From the IMG/VR virus record IMGVR_UViG_3300042451_000713, positions 1 through 36,192 of that record: DNA of 36,192 nucleotides; one strand, given 5' to 3'. A program made the position numbers and the translations under genes. Shown here one piece after another: positions 6,705 to 15,152 of this stretch. Below the pieces are notes generated by a model. It was not told the DNA's origin, did not search any database, and saw only the letters and a list, made by a program, of their open reading frames with translations. This DNA is from a virus. Position 1 is the stretch's first letter. Each line of letters starts with the position of its first letter.

Positions 6705-8514
6705 ACTCATCAAGGTCGGCCGGAATGTAATCCGCCCGGCCTATTCAGGCGACATCGTGGAATGGCTTGAAAGCAACGTCAACGCCATCCCCGACTCCCC
6801 CATGCCTGGGCCGTTCAGGTCGGACAGGACTCCATGGATTGCTGAAGCACTCCGCATCGCCGCCGACCCGGAGACGCGGCTACTGACAATCCTCGCCAGC
6901 ATCCAGTCCGGCAAGTCCCTGCTCGCCAGGCTATTCTCCTGCTACATCATCGCGAATCAACCTGGCCCGACGATGGTTCTTCAGGCTACGGATGCCGAGG
7001 CGAAAGACTTCTCCATCCGCTACCTCCGTCCGGTCTGGAACAACTGTCCCCCGGTCAAGGACAAGTTCAAGAACGACGACATGGAGCGCTCGACGACTTC
7101 GGACTTCGACCGGATGACCATTTACTGCCGGGGCATTCACAACGAAACGAACCTCCAGCGCTTGTCGCTTCGGTACGTCATCGCGGACGAGTGCTGGATG
7201 GCTCCGCAGGGTCACCTGGCTGAAGCTTCGGCCCGCGTGACCGCGTTCGGCTGGATGGGCAAGCGCATCTTCATGTCCCAGGGAGGTCAGGACGGCCAAG
7301 AGTTCCACCAGCTCCATGAGTCCACGGACATGCGCGACTGGAACATGTGTTGCCCGGCGTGCGGCCATCTTCAGCCGTGGACCTGGTCGCAAGTGAAGTT
7401 CCCGGAGGAGGCGAAAGTGAACGACGAGTGGGACTTCCTGAAGGTTGCCCACGGAACGACCTACGAGTGCGTTTCTTGCAAGGAACGGCTACCGGATACC
7501 AACGCGACGCGCCTGGAGGCGAACTCAAAGGGTCGGTTCGTGTCCACGAAAGCTTCAACGAATGCCAGCTATGTCGGCCTCCATTGGAACAGCATGGCGA
7601 CCATGAGCTGGGGGGAGCTGGCGGTGATGCTCATCAAAGCCAAGGAATCCATCGAGGAGTACGGCGACGAAGAGCCTTTGAGAATCTTCATCCAGAAGCG
7701 CTTGGCTGAAAAGTTCGAAGAACAGGCCGACGAAATCAAAACCGAGGCCGCGCCTGGCGACTTCGCCATGGGGTCAGACTGGGAGCAGGAGGGCGGATTC
7801 GTCAAAGGTCGGCCGACTGTCTTCCATGCCATCACCCCGGAAATGCGGGCCGAGCCTGACTTCGTCAGGATGCGCTTCATGGGAGTGGACGTCCAGAAGC
7901 GCGGCTTCTACTGGGTCATCCGTGGATGGTCTGGGGATGGGCGCTCCCGGATGGTGGACTGTGGTTACTGCTTCTCATGGTCACAGCTCATCGAGACGCA
8001 AACCAAGTACCAGGTTCACCCGGCCAATGTGTTCGTGGACTCCGGCTACCAGCCAGACGAAGTCCTGCAAGCTTGCGCGGCTAACGGATGGGTAGCTACG
8101 CGCGGTGACCAGCGAAACGAGTTCGCCTGGCGAGTGAAGACCCCGGCGGGACTCAAGACAGAGCTTCGTCCGTACTCCGCGCCAGTCGTGGAGGCCGTGG
8201 GAGGGAAGCGCGTCAAGCGATTCTACTTCTCCAACCTCCGCCTGAAGGATGTTCTGGCGGCGCTCATCAAGCGCGGAAAGCACATGATTCCCCGGGATGT
8301 GTCAGAGGAGTACAAGGAGCAGATGAAGTCAGAGAAGCGAACCATCTCGACAAACGGAAAGCCATTATGGGAGCAGATTGCCCAGAGGGACAATCACTTC
8401 TGGGACTGCGAGGTCATCTGTATCCTTCCGGCCTTGGCTTGGAGGCTGACTGGAAAGGTTGACGATGTCATCGCCATGCCAGAGAAAGAGTCCACTCCTG
8501 AGCAAGAGTCTTGA
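6691..8514 (+). CDS. Terminase large subunit, lambda gpA family
   Basis: A 607-aa packaging ATPase-nuclease, of usual length for the GpA family. ATPase part: Walker A ASIQSGKS at 69-76 (Lys75) and Walker B VIADE with Asp166-Glu167. A zinc-binding insert has C220/C221-x-x-C224 and C260-x-x-C263. The C-terminal RNase-H-like nuclease has Asp400 (GVDVQKRG), Asp450 (FVDSGY) and Asp572 in HFWDCE, the three expected metal ligands. It cuts concatemeric DNA and drives it into the prohead through the portal. This family typically makes cohesive ends, so a cos site is expected; none could be assigned. A terminator-like hairpin follows the gene. Confidence 0.97.
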   Translation: MDKVELIKVGRNVIRPAYSGDIVEWLESNVNAIPDSPMPGPFRSDRTPWIAEALRIAADPETRLLTILASIQSGKSLLARLFSCYIIANQPGPTMVLQATDAEAKDFSIRYLRPVWNNCPPVKDKFKNDDMERSTTSDFDRMTIYCRGIHNETNLQRLSLRYVIADECWMAPQGHLAEASARVTAFGWMGKRIFMSQGGQDGQEFHQLHESTDMRDWNMCCPACGHLQPWTWSQVKFPEEAKVNDEWDFLKVAHGTTYECVSCKERLPDTNATRLEANSKGRFVSTKASTNASYVGLHWNSMATMSWGELAVMLIKAKESIEEYGDEEPLRIFIQKRLAEKFEEQADEIKTEAAPGDFAMGSDWEQEGGFVKGRPTVFHAITPEMRAEPDFVRMRFMGVDVQKRGFYWVIRGWSGDGRSRMVDCGYCFSWSQLIETQTKYQVHPANVFVDSGYQPDEVLQACAANGWVATRGDQRNEFAWRVKTPAGLKTELRPYSAPVVEAVGGKRVKRFYFSNLRLKDVLAALIKRGKHMIPRDVSEEYKEQMKSEKRTISTNGKPLWEQIAQRDNHFWDCEVICILPALAWRLTGKVDDVIAMPEKESTPEQES

Positions 8515-8564
8515 CATCCCCTAGCGGGACTAAAAGATTCAAGTCGCACCTCCTTTACTCGGGC

Positions 8565-8627
8565 ATGGGTTGGGGAGGCGGCACCCATCCCCTCTGCCAA
8601 CATGGTCAAGGGATGGGCCTTTCTTTT
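8565..8627 (+). terminator. Terminator-like hairpin with competing upstream stem
   Basis: CCCATCCC (8584-8591) and GGGATGGG (8610-8617) form an 8-bp perfect stem followed by CCTTTCTTTT, a rho-independent-type signal. An alternative stem ATGGGT (8565-8570) with ACCCAT (8583-8588) uses the same 5' arm, so the two folds exclude each other as in an attenuator. The T-tract runs directly into the 15-bp element at 8626. Confidence 0.65.
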
Positions 8628-8640
8628 GACTCCCGCGTAG
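8626..8640 (+). promoter_or_regulatory. Late 15-bp element, copy 1 (TTGACTCCCGCGTAG)
   Basis: Exact copy of the element found five times in the structural region. It begins 19 bp before the ATG of the gpW-like gene, the same distance as copies 3 and 5, and ends in GTAGGG, which could give weak Shine-Dalgarno pairing. It overlaps the T-tract of the preceding hairpin. Confidence 0.75.
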
Positions 8641-8644
8641 GGTT

Positions 8645-8911
8645 ATGGCTCAGGCAACCGGGTGCTTTCTAATTCTATCTCAAGCTCGCGTTGAGGCTAT
8701 CGCCGACCGAGCGGCCAGCATGCTCATGGAAGGAAAGACCATGATGAGCTACACGGATTCCGGGACTTCTGTTTCCAAGTCCTTCCCGATGGACATCCAG
8801 ACGACCCTGATTGAGTGCCGATACGCGCTCCAAATCAAAGACCCGGCTCAGTACGGCTCTATCGACCGCGTGAGAGTTTACAATGGACTCTGGAACTTCC
8901 GAGGCCTATAA
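8645..8911 (+). CDS. Head-tail connector, lambda gpW-like
   Basis: An 88-aa protein between large terminase and portal, exactly where lambda carries W. The central pattern (helix with ADRAASMLMEGKTMMSYTDS, beta hairpin, then FPMDIQTTLIECRYALQI) fits the gpW fold of two helices around a beta hairpin, in which the protein plugs the portal after packaging. Sequence similarity alone is weak; position supports the call. Translation starts at ATG 8645 just after 15-bp element copy 1. Confidence 0.6.
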   Translation: MAQATGCFLILSQARVEAIADRAASMLMEGKTMMSYTDSGTSVSKSFPMDIQTTLIECRYALQIKDPAQYGSIDRVRVYNGLWNFRGL

Positions 8912-8917
8912 GAGTTT

Positions 8918-10498
8918 ATGCCAAAGAAACTTACGAAGTCTCAAGTCCGCAAAGCCGTCGCCGATGTAAAGGCGTATGCCCGCAAGAAAGGACTGAAGAC
9001 GATGGCCGATGGATTCGGCGGCGGAGGTTCGGGCATCTTCTCGCAGTTCGAAGGCGCGAAGTATTCCAATAAGCGCCAATGGGTCAATACACCCTGGCCC
9101 GCTGACCAGAAGAAGGTGATGACGGTCTTTGACCGCCAAGAGCTTACGCGCAAGATGCGCTGGCTCGCGGTAAACTCCGGACTCATCCGTCAGATGATTT
9201 CGGACAATGTGATGTACGCCATCGGCGACGGCATCCGAGGTCAGGCCGCGTCCAAGGATGAAGCTTGGAATGACCTGGCGGAACACTACTTCCTAGACTG
9301 GGCGAACAAACCTTGCGACATCACCGGGCGATTCAACTTCTGGGAGTGCCAGCAGATTTCCTGCCGAAAGGTTGATGTGGATGGAGAGATGTTCATCCTT
9401 AAGACTTTCTCTTCTGACGGAGTCGCCAAGATTCAGCTCATCGAATCCCACCGGGTCGGCACTTCCGCCGCGGCTATGGGTGCGCCGGAAGGAATGTTCG
9501 ATGGCATCATGTTCAACAAGTATGGCGCTGTCATCGGATACAATGTAATCCGTAGCGATGGAACGACCCGGCTCGTTCCGGCGAACTCCATGCTTCACTT
9601 GCATCACCCGGAGAATGTGTCCGGAGCGCGCGCCTACTCGCCGATGCAACACAGCATCAACAACTTAATCGACATCCTTGAGATTCTGTCGATGGAGAAG
9701 CTTGCCGTCAAGACTGCCGGGGACATCACCAGAACCATCACGCGCGAGAATCCTCAGTTCGACGGAACGACGGCTGACTTTGAGGCCTTCGGCATGCGCC
9801 CGCAGGATTATCCGCAGGGTGTCTACGACAACCCGGAACAGGTCGGCTCGTTCATCGGCGGCAAGATTCTCTCCCTTGCGCCCGGCGAGAAACTCGAAAG
9901 CTTCCAAAGCCAACGCCCGAACGCGAGCTTCACCGGATTCATTGAGCACCTCCAGAAGGATTCTACGGCCGGAGTCCTCCCCTATCAGTTCACCGCCGAC
10001 CCCAATGGTATCGGCGGCGCGGCCATCCGCCTGGTCGTCAGCAAGGCGGAACGTCATTTCGGCGCTCGCCAGCACATGTTCATGACTCGCTTCCTGACCC
10101 CGGTCTGGGGCTATGTCATCAGCAACGCAATTTCCCGCGGTGAGCTTCCTCCTAACGACGAATGGCACAAGGTTAACTGGGTCACTCCGCGCCGCGTGAC
10201 TGTCGATGCAGGACGCGAGTCCGCCGCTAACCAGAAGGACATCGCGATGGGCCTCAAGACCCTGTCCGACCACTTCTCGGAGCTGGGCATGGACCCGAAG
10301 GAGGAAATCCGCCGTCGCGCTTCCGACGCGAAGCTTCTCAAAGATACCGCCGATGAGTTTGGAGTTCCTGTCTCCATGCTCTATCAGCCTTCCAACAATC
10401 CGGCTGACATCGACATCACCCTGGGCGACTCGCCCGAACCAAAGCAGGAAACCTTCACCCCTTTCCCAGACGACTCTAAAAATAATCCCGATGCGTAA
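8918..10498 (+). CDS. Portal protein, lambda gpB family
   Basis: A 526-aa protein of the lambda-type portal family, with the expected segments: an N-terminal clamp region with Arg-Lys-Met-Arg near LTRKMRWLAVNSGLIRQMI, IGDGIRGQ, the FNFWECQQIS region, HLHHPENVSGARAYSPM (conserved in the family), and a C-terminal AAN-KDIAMGLKTLSDHFSE segment. It forms the dodecameric ring at one vertex of the head through which DNA enters and to which the connector attaches. Its stop overlaps the protease start by 8 bp. Confidence 0.93.
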   Translation: MPKKLTKSQVRKAVADVKAYARKKGLKTMADGFGGGGSGIFSQFEGAKYSNKRQWVNTPWPADQKKVMTVFDRQELTRKMRWLAVNSGLIRQMISDNVMYAIGDGIRGQAASKDEAWNDLAEHYFLDWANKPCDITGRFNFWECQQISCRKVDVDGEMFILKTFSSDGVAKIQLIESHRVGTSAAAMGAPEGMFDGIMFNKYGAVIGYNVIRSDGTTRLVPANSMLHLHHPENVSGARAYSPMQHSINNLIDILEILSMEKLAVKTAGDITRTITRENPQFDGTTADFEAFGMRPQDYPQGVYDNPEQVGSFIGGKILSLAPGEKLESFQSQRPNASFTGFIEHLQKDSTAGVLPYQFTADPNGIGGAAIRLVVSKAERHFGARQHMFMTRFLTPVWGYVISNAISRGELPPNDEWHKVNWVTPRRVTVDAGRESAANQKDIAMGLKTLSDHFSELGMDPKEEIRRRASDAKLLKDTADEFGVPVSMLYQPSNNPADIDITLGDSPEPKQETFTPFPDDSKNNPDA

Positions 10499-11885
10499 TC
10501 TATCCAAAGACTTCAAGGGCCAGCGACCGCTCCTCATCCAGCCCGCCCAGGCTGAAGCCTACCTGAACCGGGTCGGCGACATGGACATCCCCATGTCCGC
10601 CAAGATGTCCGACATGGGTGAAATGCTTTCCGCCATCTTCGGCGAGAAGCCGACGCTCGAAAAGTTCCCTCCCTTCGCCATCATCCCGGTCAAAGGAGTC
10701 ATCGGCAAGAACCTCTCGGAGCTTGAATCCATGTGCGGATGTTGCGACATCCACGATGTCGAGGAGATGCTGGAAGAGTGCGAGCGCGACACCTCCATCA
10801 AGACCATCATCTTGGACATCGACTCGCCCGGCGGCACTTCCGTCGGAGTCCCTGAACTCGCCAATCGAATCAAGAACTGCACCAAGGAAGTCATTTCGTT
10901 CACCGGGAACGAGTGCTGTTCCGCGGCCTATTGGCTCGGCTCCCAGGCCTCCAAGTTCTATGCTACGCCTTCGGCCTCCGTTGGCTCTATCGGCGTGTAC
11001 ATCGCTTTCCCTGATTGCTCTGAAGCTTTCAAGATGGAAGGCGTGAAGATGGATGTCATCAAGTCCGGCGCGTACAAGGGTGCTGGAATCCCCGGCACGT
11101 CCTTGGACGAGGGCCAGCGCAAGATGCTCCAGATGGAGGTCGAAGACATCCACGCCGACTTCAAGGAGGCCGTGAAGTCCGTCCGCTCATTCGTCGAGGA
11201 CAGCTCCATGGAGGGCCAGATGTTCTCCGGCAAGCGCGGCGCGGAAGCCGGACTGGTCACTTCCCTGACCAATGGTTTCGACGAGATGCTCCAAGAGCTT
11301 GATGCCGCCGTGTTCGCCCAGGTCGAGTCCGACGAGGAGAACGACAAGCGCCACGCCGACGAGATGAGCGCTTCCTCCGAGGAAGAGTCCGAAGACGAAA
11401 AGGCTTTCGCCCTCAAGAAGCTCAAGGCTACCGCGGCTTCCCGCGCCCTGGCCGGGTTGAAGATTAAGATGTCCGACGAAGACAAGGATGACGAAAAGAA
11501 GTCCAACGGCGACGAGGATGAAGAGGACGAAGAAGAAAAGAAGGAGTCCAAGTCTGACGACGAGGACAAGCCCAAGGACAATGACGAGGAAGAAGAAAAG
11601 AAGTCCGAAGGGGATGACGAAGACAAGAAGTCCGAAGACGACGACAAGCCCAAGGAAGAGGGCGAAGACGAAGAGAAGAAGTCTGAAGACGAGGACGACG
11701 AGAAGAAGTCCGAGGATGAAGACCAGGGTACCGAACCCCAGCCTGACGGCGAAGATGAGCCTGAAGACGGCAAGTCCAAGGAAGACGCGGACGACGAAAA
11801 CGACTCCGGGGAGAAGGCCGTAGAAACCGACTCCAAGCACAATAAGGAGTCCGTCAAAAAGAACCGCTCCAAGGGAGTCGCTTGA
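10491..11885 (+). CDS. Head maturation protease (S49/gpC type) with long acidic tail
   Basis: A 464-aa protein. Residues about 60-285 are an SppA/ClpP-like S49 peptidase: LDIDSPGGTSVGV, then Ser144 in CCSAAYWL as the likely nucleophile and Lys196 in AYKGAG as the likely general base. The family, like lambda gpC, cleaves scaffold and portal during prohead maturation. The last about 160 residues are extreme low complexity, almost only Asp, Glu, Lys and Ser with repeated DEDKKSED-like units, and should be disordered. Such a tail is not usual in the family and may act as an internal scaffold or DNA mimic inside the prohead. ATG 10491 overlaps the portal stop. The stop TGA is part of 15-bp element copy 2. 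Confidence 0.9.
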   Translation: MRNLSKDFKGQRPLLIQPAQAEAYLNRVGDMDIPMSAKMSDMGEMLSAIFGEKPTLEKFPPFAIIPVKGVIGKNLSELESMCGCCDIHDVEEMLEECERDTSIKTIILDIDSPGGTSVGVPELANRIKNCTKEVISFTGNECCSAAYWLGSQASKFYATPSASVGSIGVYIAFPDCSEAFKMEGVKMDVIKSGAYKGAGIPGTSLDEGQRKMLQMEVEDIHADFKEAVKSVRSFVEDSSMEGQMFSGKRGAEAGLVTSLTNGFDEMLQELDAAVFAQVESDEENDKRHADEMSASSEEESEDEKAFALKKLKATAASRALAGLKIKMSDEDKDDEKKSNGDEDEEDEEEKKESKSDDEDKPKDNDEEEEKKSEGDDEDKKSEDDDKPKEEGEDEEKKSEDEDDEKKSEDEDQGTEPQPDGEDEPEDGKSKEDADDENDSGEKAVETDSKHNKESVKKNRSKGVA

Positions 11886-11896
11886 CTCCCGCGTAG
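11882..11896 (+). promoter_or_regulatory. Late 15-bp element, copy 2
   Basis: TTGACTCCCGCGTAG, 33 bp before the scaffold-gene ATG. The TGA in it is the stop codon of the protease gene. It belongs to the long-leader class with copy 4, both followed by a CTCAAC sequence and then a G-poor leader. Confidence 0.75.
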
Positions 11897-11914
11897 GCTC
11901 AACTCAAAAGACCG

Positions 11915-12379
11915 ATGACCCTCGAAGAATCCCTCAAGGCGCTGAAGTCCGCCTTCACCTCCAAGTCCGGCGAGGCCGAGGCTATGGCGAAGGAAGTCTC
12001 TGACCTGAAGGCCTCCAACAAGTCCCTCAAGGACTCTGTTGAAGCTTCGGCCAAGGCCTCCGTCAAGGCGGTCGCCGCGGTTGCCGCCGAGCGCGATGCC
12101 GCCATCGCCAAGGTCGAGGAACTGACCAAGGCGCTCGCCGCTACCGAGGAGCTGAAGAAGCAAGCTGTCTCCCAGATTGAGTCCGTCGGCAAGAAGTCCG
12201 CGGCCATCGCCGCGTCTGTCGGCGTGACCCCGGTGGAAATTTCCGCCGCTGATTCTGCCGCGACCAAGTCTCCTGAAGAAACCTGGAGCGAGTACCTCGC
12301 CATCAGCAACCCGGCCGAGAAGGTCGCGTTCTACAACAAGAACCGCGCCTCTATCGTCGCCCACCTGGGCATCAAGTAA
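11915..12379 (+). CDS. Scaffold-like coiled-coil protein
   Basis: A 154-aa protein, Ala/Lys/Glu-rich and predicted helical for residues 1-105 (repeated LKASNKSLKDSVEAS, AAERDAAIAKVEELTKALAA). It ends in a compact segment with ETWSEYLAISNPAEKVAFYN. Its place between maturation protease and major capsid protein is that of a scaffold or decoration gene; the long coiled coil favours scaffold. It is preceded by 15-bp element copy 2, so its expression is probably set separately from the protease. Confidence 0.7.
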   Translation: MTLEESLKALKSAFTSKSGEAEAMAKEVSDLKASNKSLKDSVEASAKASVKAVAAVAAERDAAIAKVEELTKALAATEELKKQAVSQIESVGKKSAAIAASVGVTPVEISAADSAATKSPEETWSEYLAISNPAEKVAFYNKNRASIVAHLGIK

Positions 12380-12410
12380 TTTTCACCAACCACTCACTCC
12401 CTAAATAATC

Positions 12411-13325
12411 ATGGCTAACAACGTCCTCAACCAGGGCCTCGCCCCCCAGTTCGTCGCCGCGGAAACCCTCCGTACGCTCGTCCCGGTGCTTGCCCCCCTC
12501 AACAAAATCGTGACCACCGACTTCAGCGCCTATGTCGCTGAAAAGGGCCAGGTCGTCCACACTCGCTTCGCTAATAAGTTCACGGCAAGCACCTACGTCC
12601 GCGCCAACGGCTTCGTCCCTGCCGACGCTAACGCTACCGACGTCGCAATCACGCTCGACTCCCACAAGTATGTCGCCGCGGCCTTTGACGACACCGAAGT
12701 CGCCACCATCTCGCTCGACATGCTCCGCCGCGTGTTCATCGCTCCGATGGCTAACGCTACCGTCAAGTCCCTGTTCGATGGCGTTCTGGCTCAGACTACT
12801 GTCGCCAACTACGCTGGCATTGCCTACACTGGCACGAAGGCTAACTTCAACCGCGTTGCTATCGCTGGTGCCGCGACCGCGATGACCAAGGCTAACCTCC
12901 CTCTGACCGACCGCTCTATCCTGCTCTCGCCGGATGCTTTCGGCCAGCTCCTTCAGGATGCCTCCGTCGCTCAGTACCTCTCCATCGGCGACACCTCCGT
13001 CATCCGTGACGGCAAGGTCGGCCGACTGCATGGTATCGACATCTACGAATACAACGGCTTCGATGCCGCTCCTGCGGGTCAGAACCTGGCTGGTATCGCC
13101 TCTTGCCGCGAGGGCCATGTCCTCGTCACGCGCGTCCCTGCCGCTCCGACGACTGGCGGCGGCGAACAGATTACTGTTCAAGACCCCGACTCCGGCTTCG
13201 CCTTCTCCCTCCGTAGCTGGTACGATTGGACCAAGGGTCTGTCGAACATCTCGGCTTCGTGGATTACTGGTGAGTCCGTGGGCAACCCGGACGCCGCCCT
13301 CCGCGTCGTCATCACCGACCTCTAA
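12411..13325 (+). CDS. Major capsid protein
   Basis: A 304-aa protein, the expected size and position for the shell protein. Features suit a HK97-fold coat of the P22-like branch: an N-terminal helix, RFANKFTAS-YV, TLDSHKYVAAAFDDTEVATI, a long central helix, RSILLSPDAFGQLL, and GRLHGIDIYEYNGF, the typical beta-rich A-domain segment near the end. Codon use is the most biased in the window (almost no rare codons), consistent with very high expression. The leader is A/C-rich with no Shine-Dalgarno. A strong terminator follows directly. Confidence 0.88.
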   Translation: MANNVLNQGLAPQFVAAETLRTLVPVLAPLNKIVTTDFSAYVAEKGQVVHTRFANKFTASTYVRANGFVPADANATDVAITLDSHKYVAAAFDDTEVATISLDMLRRVFIAPMANATVKSLFDGVLAQTTVANYAGIAYTGTKANFNRVAIAGAATAMTKANLPLTDRSILLSPDAFGQLLQDASVAQYLSIGDTSVIRDGKVGRLHGIDIYEYNGFDAAPAGQNLAGIASCREGHVLVTRVPAAPTTGGGEQITVQDPDSGFAFSLRSWYDWTKGLSNISASWITGESVGNPDAALRVVITDL

Positions 13326-13344
13326 TCCAGAGGTCAGGCGTAAC

Positions 13345-13370
13345 AAGACCCCGGGCAACCGGGGTCTTTT
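13345..13370 (+). terminator. Rho-independent terminator after the capsid gene
   Basis: A perfect 10-bp stem AAGACCCCGG/CCGGGGTCTT closed by a GCAA tetraloop, followed by a short T-rich stretch. It is 20 bases after the capsid stop. It would separate the very abundant capsid message from the connector genes. Confidence 0.88.
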
Positions 13371-13405
13371 GTTTGGGAGGGCCATTAGACCCCTCTGGCG
13401 AGGCC

Positions 13406-13419
13406 GTGGCGGCTCTTTT
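13406..13419 (+). terminator. Weak second hairpin with T-tract before element copy 3
   Basis: A short GC-rich imperfect hairpin (GGCCGTGGCGGC region) ends in CTCTTTT, whose last two T's begin 15-bp element copy 3. It mirrors the hairpin/T-tract/element arrangement seen at 8584-8640. Confidence 0.35.
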
Positions 13420-13432
13420 GACTCCCGCGTAG
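13418..13432 (+). promoter_or_regulatory. Late 15-bp element, copy 3
   Basis: TTGACTCCCGCGTAG, starting exactly 19 bp before ATG 13437, as in copies 1 and 5. It follows two hairpins that would stop upstream transcription, so it is well placed to restart or protect a message. Confidence 0.75.
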
Positions 13433-13436
13433 AGGC

Positions 13437-13778
13437 ATGGGCAGTATCCAAGACGAATGGGCCGCAGATGCCGGGCAAATCCTTAACGAGATTCCCAAGG
13501 CCGTGACTGTCCAGAAAGCTTCAGGCCTCCCGGTGTCTTTTAATGTCCTCATGACCGACCCGATGGTTCAGCAGGATTTGGAGACTGGAGGCTTCTTGGA
13601 CTCCGCGGCATTTGATGTGAAGTTCCTCAAGTCTGATGTCTTGGCTCACCCCGGTGTCGTCATCTTTGGAAACCTGGTTTCCTTTAATGGAAAGCAGTAC
13701 CGAATCGTAGCCATCAATGACCGTCCCCCTTCCGCCTGGGTAGTCGTCAAGGTTCAGACCAAGGTCGGCCCGGCTTGA
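13437..13778 (+). CDS. Head-tail joining protein, gpFII-position
   Basis: A 113-aa, beta-rich protein directly after the capsid gene, where lambda carries FII. It ends in GNLVSFNGKQYRIVAIND, a strand pattern typical of the small barrel shared by FII, tail-tube and Hcp proteins. The product of 15153-15494 has the same length and a similar C-terminal half (GNLVTYGGISYIIDDITND), so the two look paralogous; both are preceded by the 15-bp element. Function is assigned mainly by position. Confidence 0.65.
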   Translation: MGSIQDEWAADAGQILNEIPKAVTVQKASGLPVSFNVLMTDPMVQQDLETGGFLDSAAFDVKFLKSDVLAHPGVVIFGNLVSFNGKQYRIVAINDRPPSAWVVVKVQTKVGPA

Positions 13779-13780
13779 AC

Positions 13781-14671
13781 ATGGCTATCAAGCCTTCAAA
13801 GCACGTTTCGCTTGATTCCAGCACATTGATGGCGCATTTGCATGACTATGCCAAAGTCATGGGAAAGGAGCTTGGAGAGGTCGTCCGGGAACAGGCCGGG
13901 CATTTCTGCATGGACTTGGTCAAGTATACGCGACCATTCACAAGTCCAGGCAAGGGACTGGATTCCGGTTCAAAGAAGAAGGGGGAGGACAATGTTCACA
14001 AAGCGCTCAACGTCGTCTTCCGTCCAATCAAATTGGCGACCCTCCAGCAACTATCCGACATGAGGAGTTTCGAGGTCTTCAAGATGTGGTCAAAAGAGAA
14101 CTCCGGCTCCGGCTCCGCCAAGTCCCTCAAGGGACAATGGGACTCCATTCAAAAGAAGCACCCTCCCAAGAAGACAATGGCATACATCGGTAGCGACCAA
14201 GGTTCGATGGGAAAAATCCACTCCAAGCTTCGTAAGTATTCAGGCAAGGGGGGATTGATGGATTTCGCTAGGAAGTCCAAGGTACCCTTCGCTTTCGTGA
14301 AAAAGGAAAACGACATCAAGGCTTACGCGAAGCAGAAAGCCAAGGATGTCGGCTCGTTGAAGGCCGGGTACTGGTACGCGGCGCAGAAAATCCGGGCCAA
14401 GGAAATCCGCGCTCCAGCATGGATTAAACACACCATCGGCCAGCAATACGCCATCGGACAAGACCTGATTAATCAATCGATGAAGCCAGAAGCGCTGATT
14501 GGCAACCTGGTCGGCTTCCGGGCCATGCCTAGGGGACTCCTCAATGCCGCTATCAGTTATCGCCAGTACGCCATGCGGACGAAGATGGCCGCGGAGCTTA
14601 ACAAGCGCAAGGTTCCGCTTTGGCTTGCAACGGCTCAAGGACTCACTACGAACACGCAACAACACTTCTGA
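13781..14671 (+). CDS. Tail completion protein, gpZ-position
   Basis: A 296-aa basic protein, Lys-rich throughout (KPSKHVS, GSKKKGEDNVHKALN, KKHPPKKTMAYIG). It lies between the FII-like and U-like genes, as lambda Z does; Z-type proteins help join tail to head. ATG 13781 follows the previous stop by two bases; a TTG six bases upstream is possible but less likely. Sequence similarity to a named family is not obvious to me. Confidence 0.6.
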   Translation: MAIKPSKHVSLDSSTLMAHLHDYAKVMGKELGEVVREQAGHFCMDLVKYTRPFTSPGKGLDSGSKKKGEDNVHKALNVVFRPIKLATLQQLSDMRSFEVFKMWSKENSGSGSAKSLKGQWDSIQKKHPPKKTMAYIGSDQGSMGKIHSKLRKYSGKGGLMDFARKSKVPFAFVKKENDIKAYAKQKAKDVGSLKAGYWYAAQKIRAKEIRAPAWIKHTIGQQYAIGQDLINQSMKPEALIGNLVGFRAMPRGLLNAAISYRQYAMRTKMAAELNKRKVPLWLATAQGLTTNTQQHF

Positions 14672-14673
14672 CC

Positions 14674-15120
14674 ATGACGACCTACGGAATTCGAACCATC
14701 GCCGAACAGTCCCTCGCGGCTTGGTTCGCCACGAACGCGGGCATGCTCCCAGGCGTTCAAATCAATGTAGGCCAGACCGGGGAGATTCGCTCCATCCCCT
14801 CAGTCATCCTGTACGCGGAAGGCGCGGACTCCCATCCCAACTTCGGCGGGCGACCCCTTGGGAACTTTGAACTTTCCATCAAGATTTACATCTACTCCTC
14901 CGCCGACGACGCGCCGACCGAAATCGAGGCGCTCAATCTGCACCGGAACCGGGTCGAGAACGTCCAAGCTATCATGCAGGATTTGGCCGGATTGAAGGCC
15001 GCGTGGACTCAAGGCAAGCTTTACCATGCTTGGTTGCGTTCCGACGAGGAGGGGGTTTCCGACCGACGATACGGAAATGTCCTGACCTACACGGCGGCAT
15101 GCGTCTATCCCCCGGCTTGA
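14674..15120 (+). CDS. Tail terminator, gpU-like
   Basis: A 148-aa protein of mixed alpha/beta character, typical of minor tail protein U: an N-terminal helix (RTIAEQSLAAWFATNA), a strand block (SIPSVILYAEG), FELSIKIYIYSSADDAPTEIE, a helix with LHRNRVENVQAIMQDL, and a final strand. U caps the growing tail tube and binds the connector. The start two bases after the previous stop and the place in the Z-U order support the call. The stop codon forms part of 15-bp element copy 4. Confidence 0.7.
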   Translation: MTTYGIRTIAEQSLAAWFATNAGMLPGVQINVGQTGEIRSIPSVILYAEGADSHPNFGGRPLGNFELSIKIYIYSSADDAPTEIEALNLHRNRVENVQAIMQDLAGLKAAWTQGKLYHAWLRSDEEGVSDRRYGNVLTYTAACVYPPA

Positions 15121-15131
15121 CTCCCGCGTAG
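15117..15131 (+). promoter_or_regulatory. Late 15-bp element, copy 4
   Basis: TTGACTCCCGCGTAG, 36 bp before ATG 15153. Its TGA is the stop of the U-like gene and it is followed by ACTCAAC, as in copy 2. Confidence 0.75.
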
Positions 15132-15152
15132 ACTCAACACCAAGCGACCCCT

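Noticed and set aside
8626-8660. TTGACT of the 15-bp element as a standard sigma-70 -35 box
   Set aside because: At 16-18 bp downstream there is coding sequence without a TATAAT-like hexamer in any of the short-spaced copies, so an ordinary sigma-70 promoter is unlikely.
9665-10537. Open frame of 290 codons on the minus strand opposite the portal gene
   Set aside because: Low stop frequency in GC-rich antisense DNA; the portal on the + strand is certain.
10958-12364. Long open frame of 468 codons on the minus strand opposite the protease tail and scaffold gene
   Set aside because: It is an antisense shadow created by the GAC/GAG/AAG-rich acidic tail, giving poly-Ser/Phe/Leu translation; the + strand frames are recognisable proteins with coupled starts.
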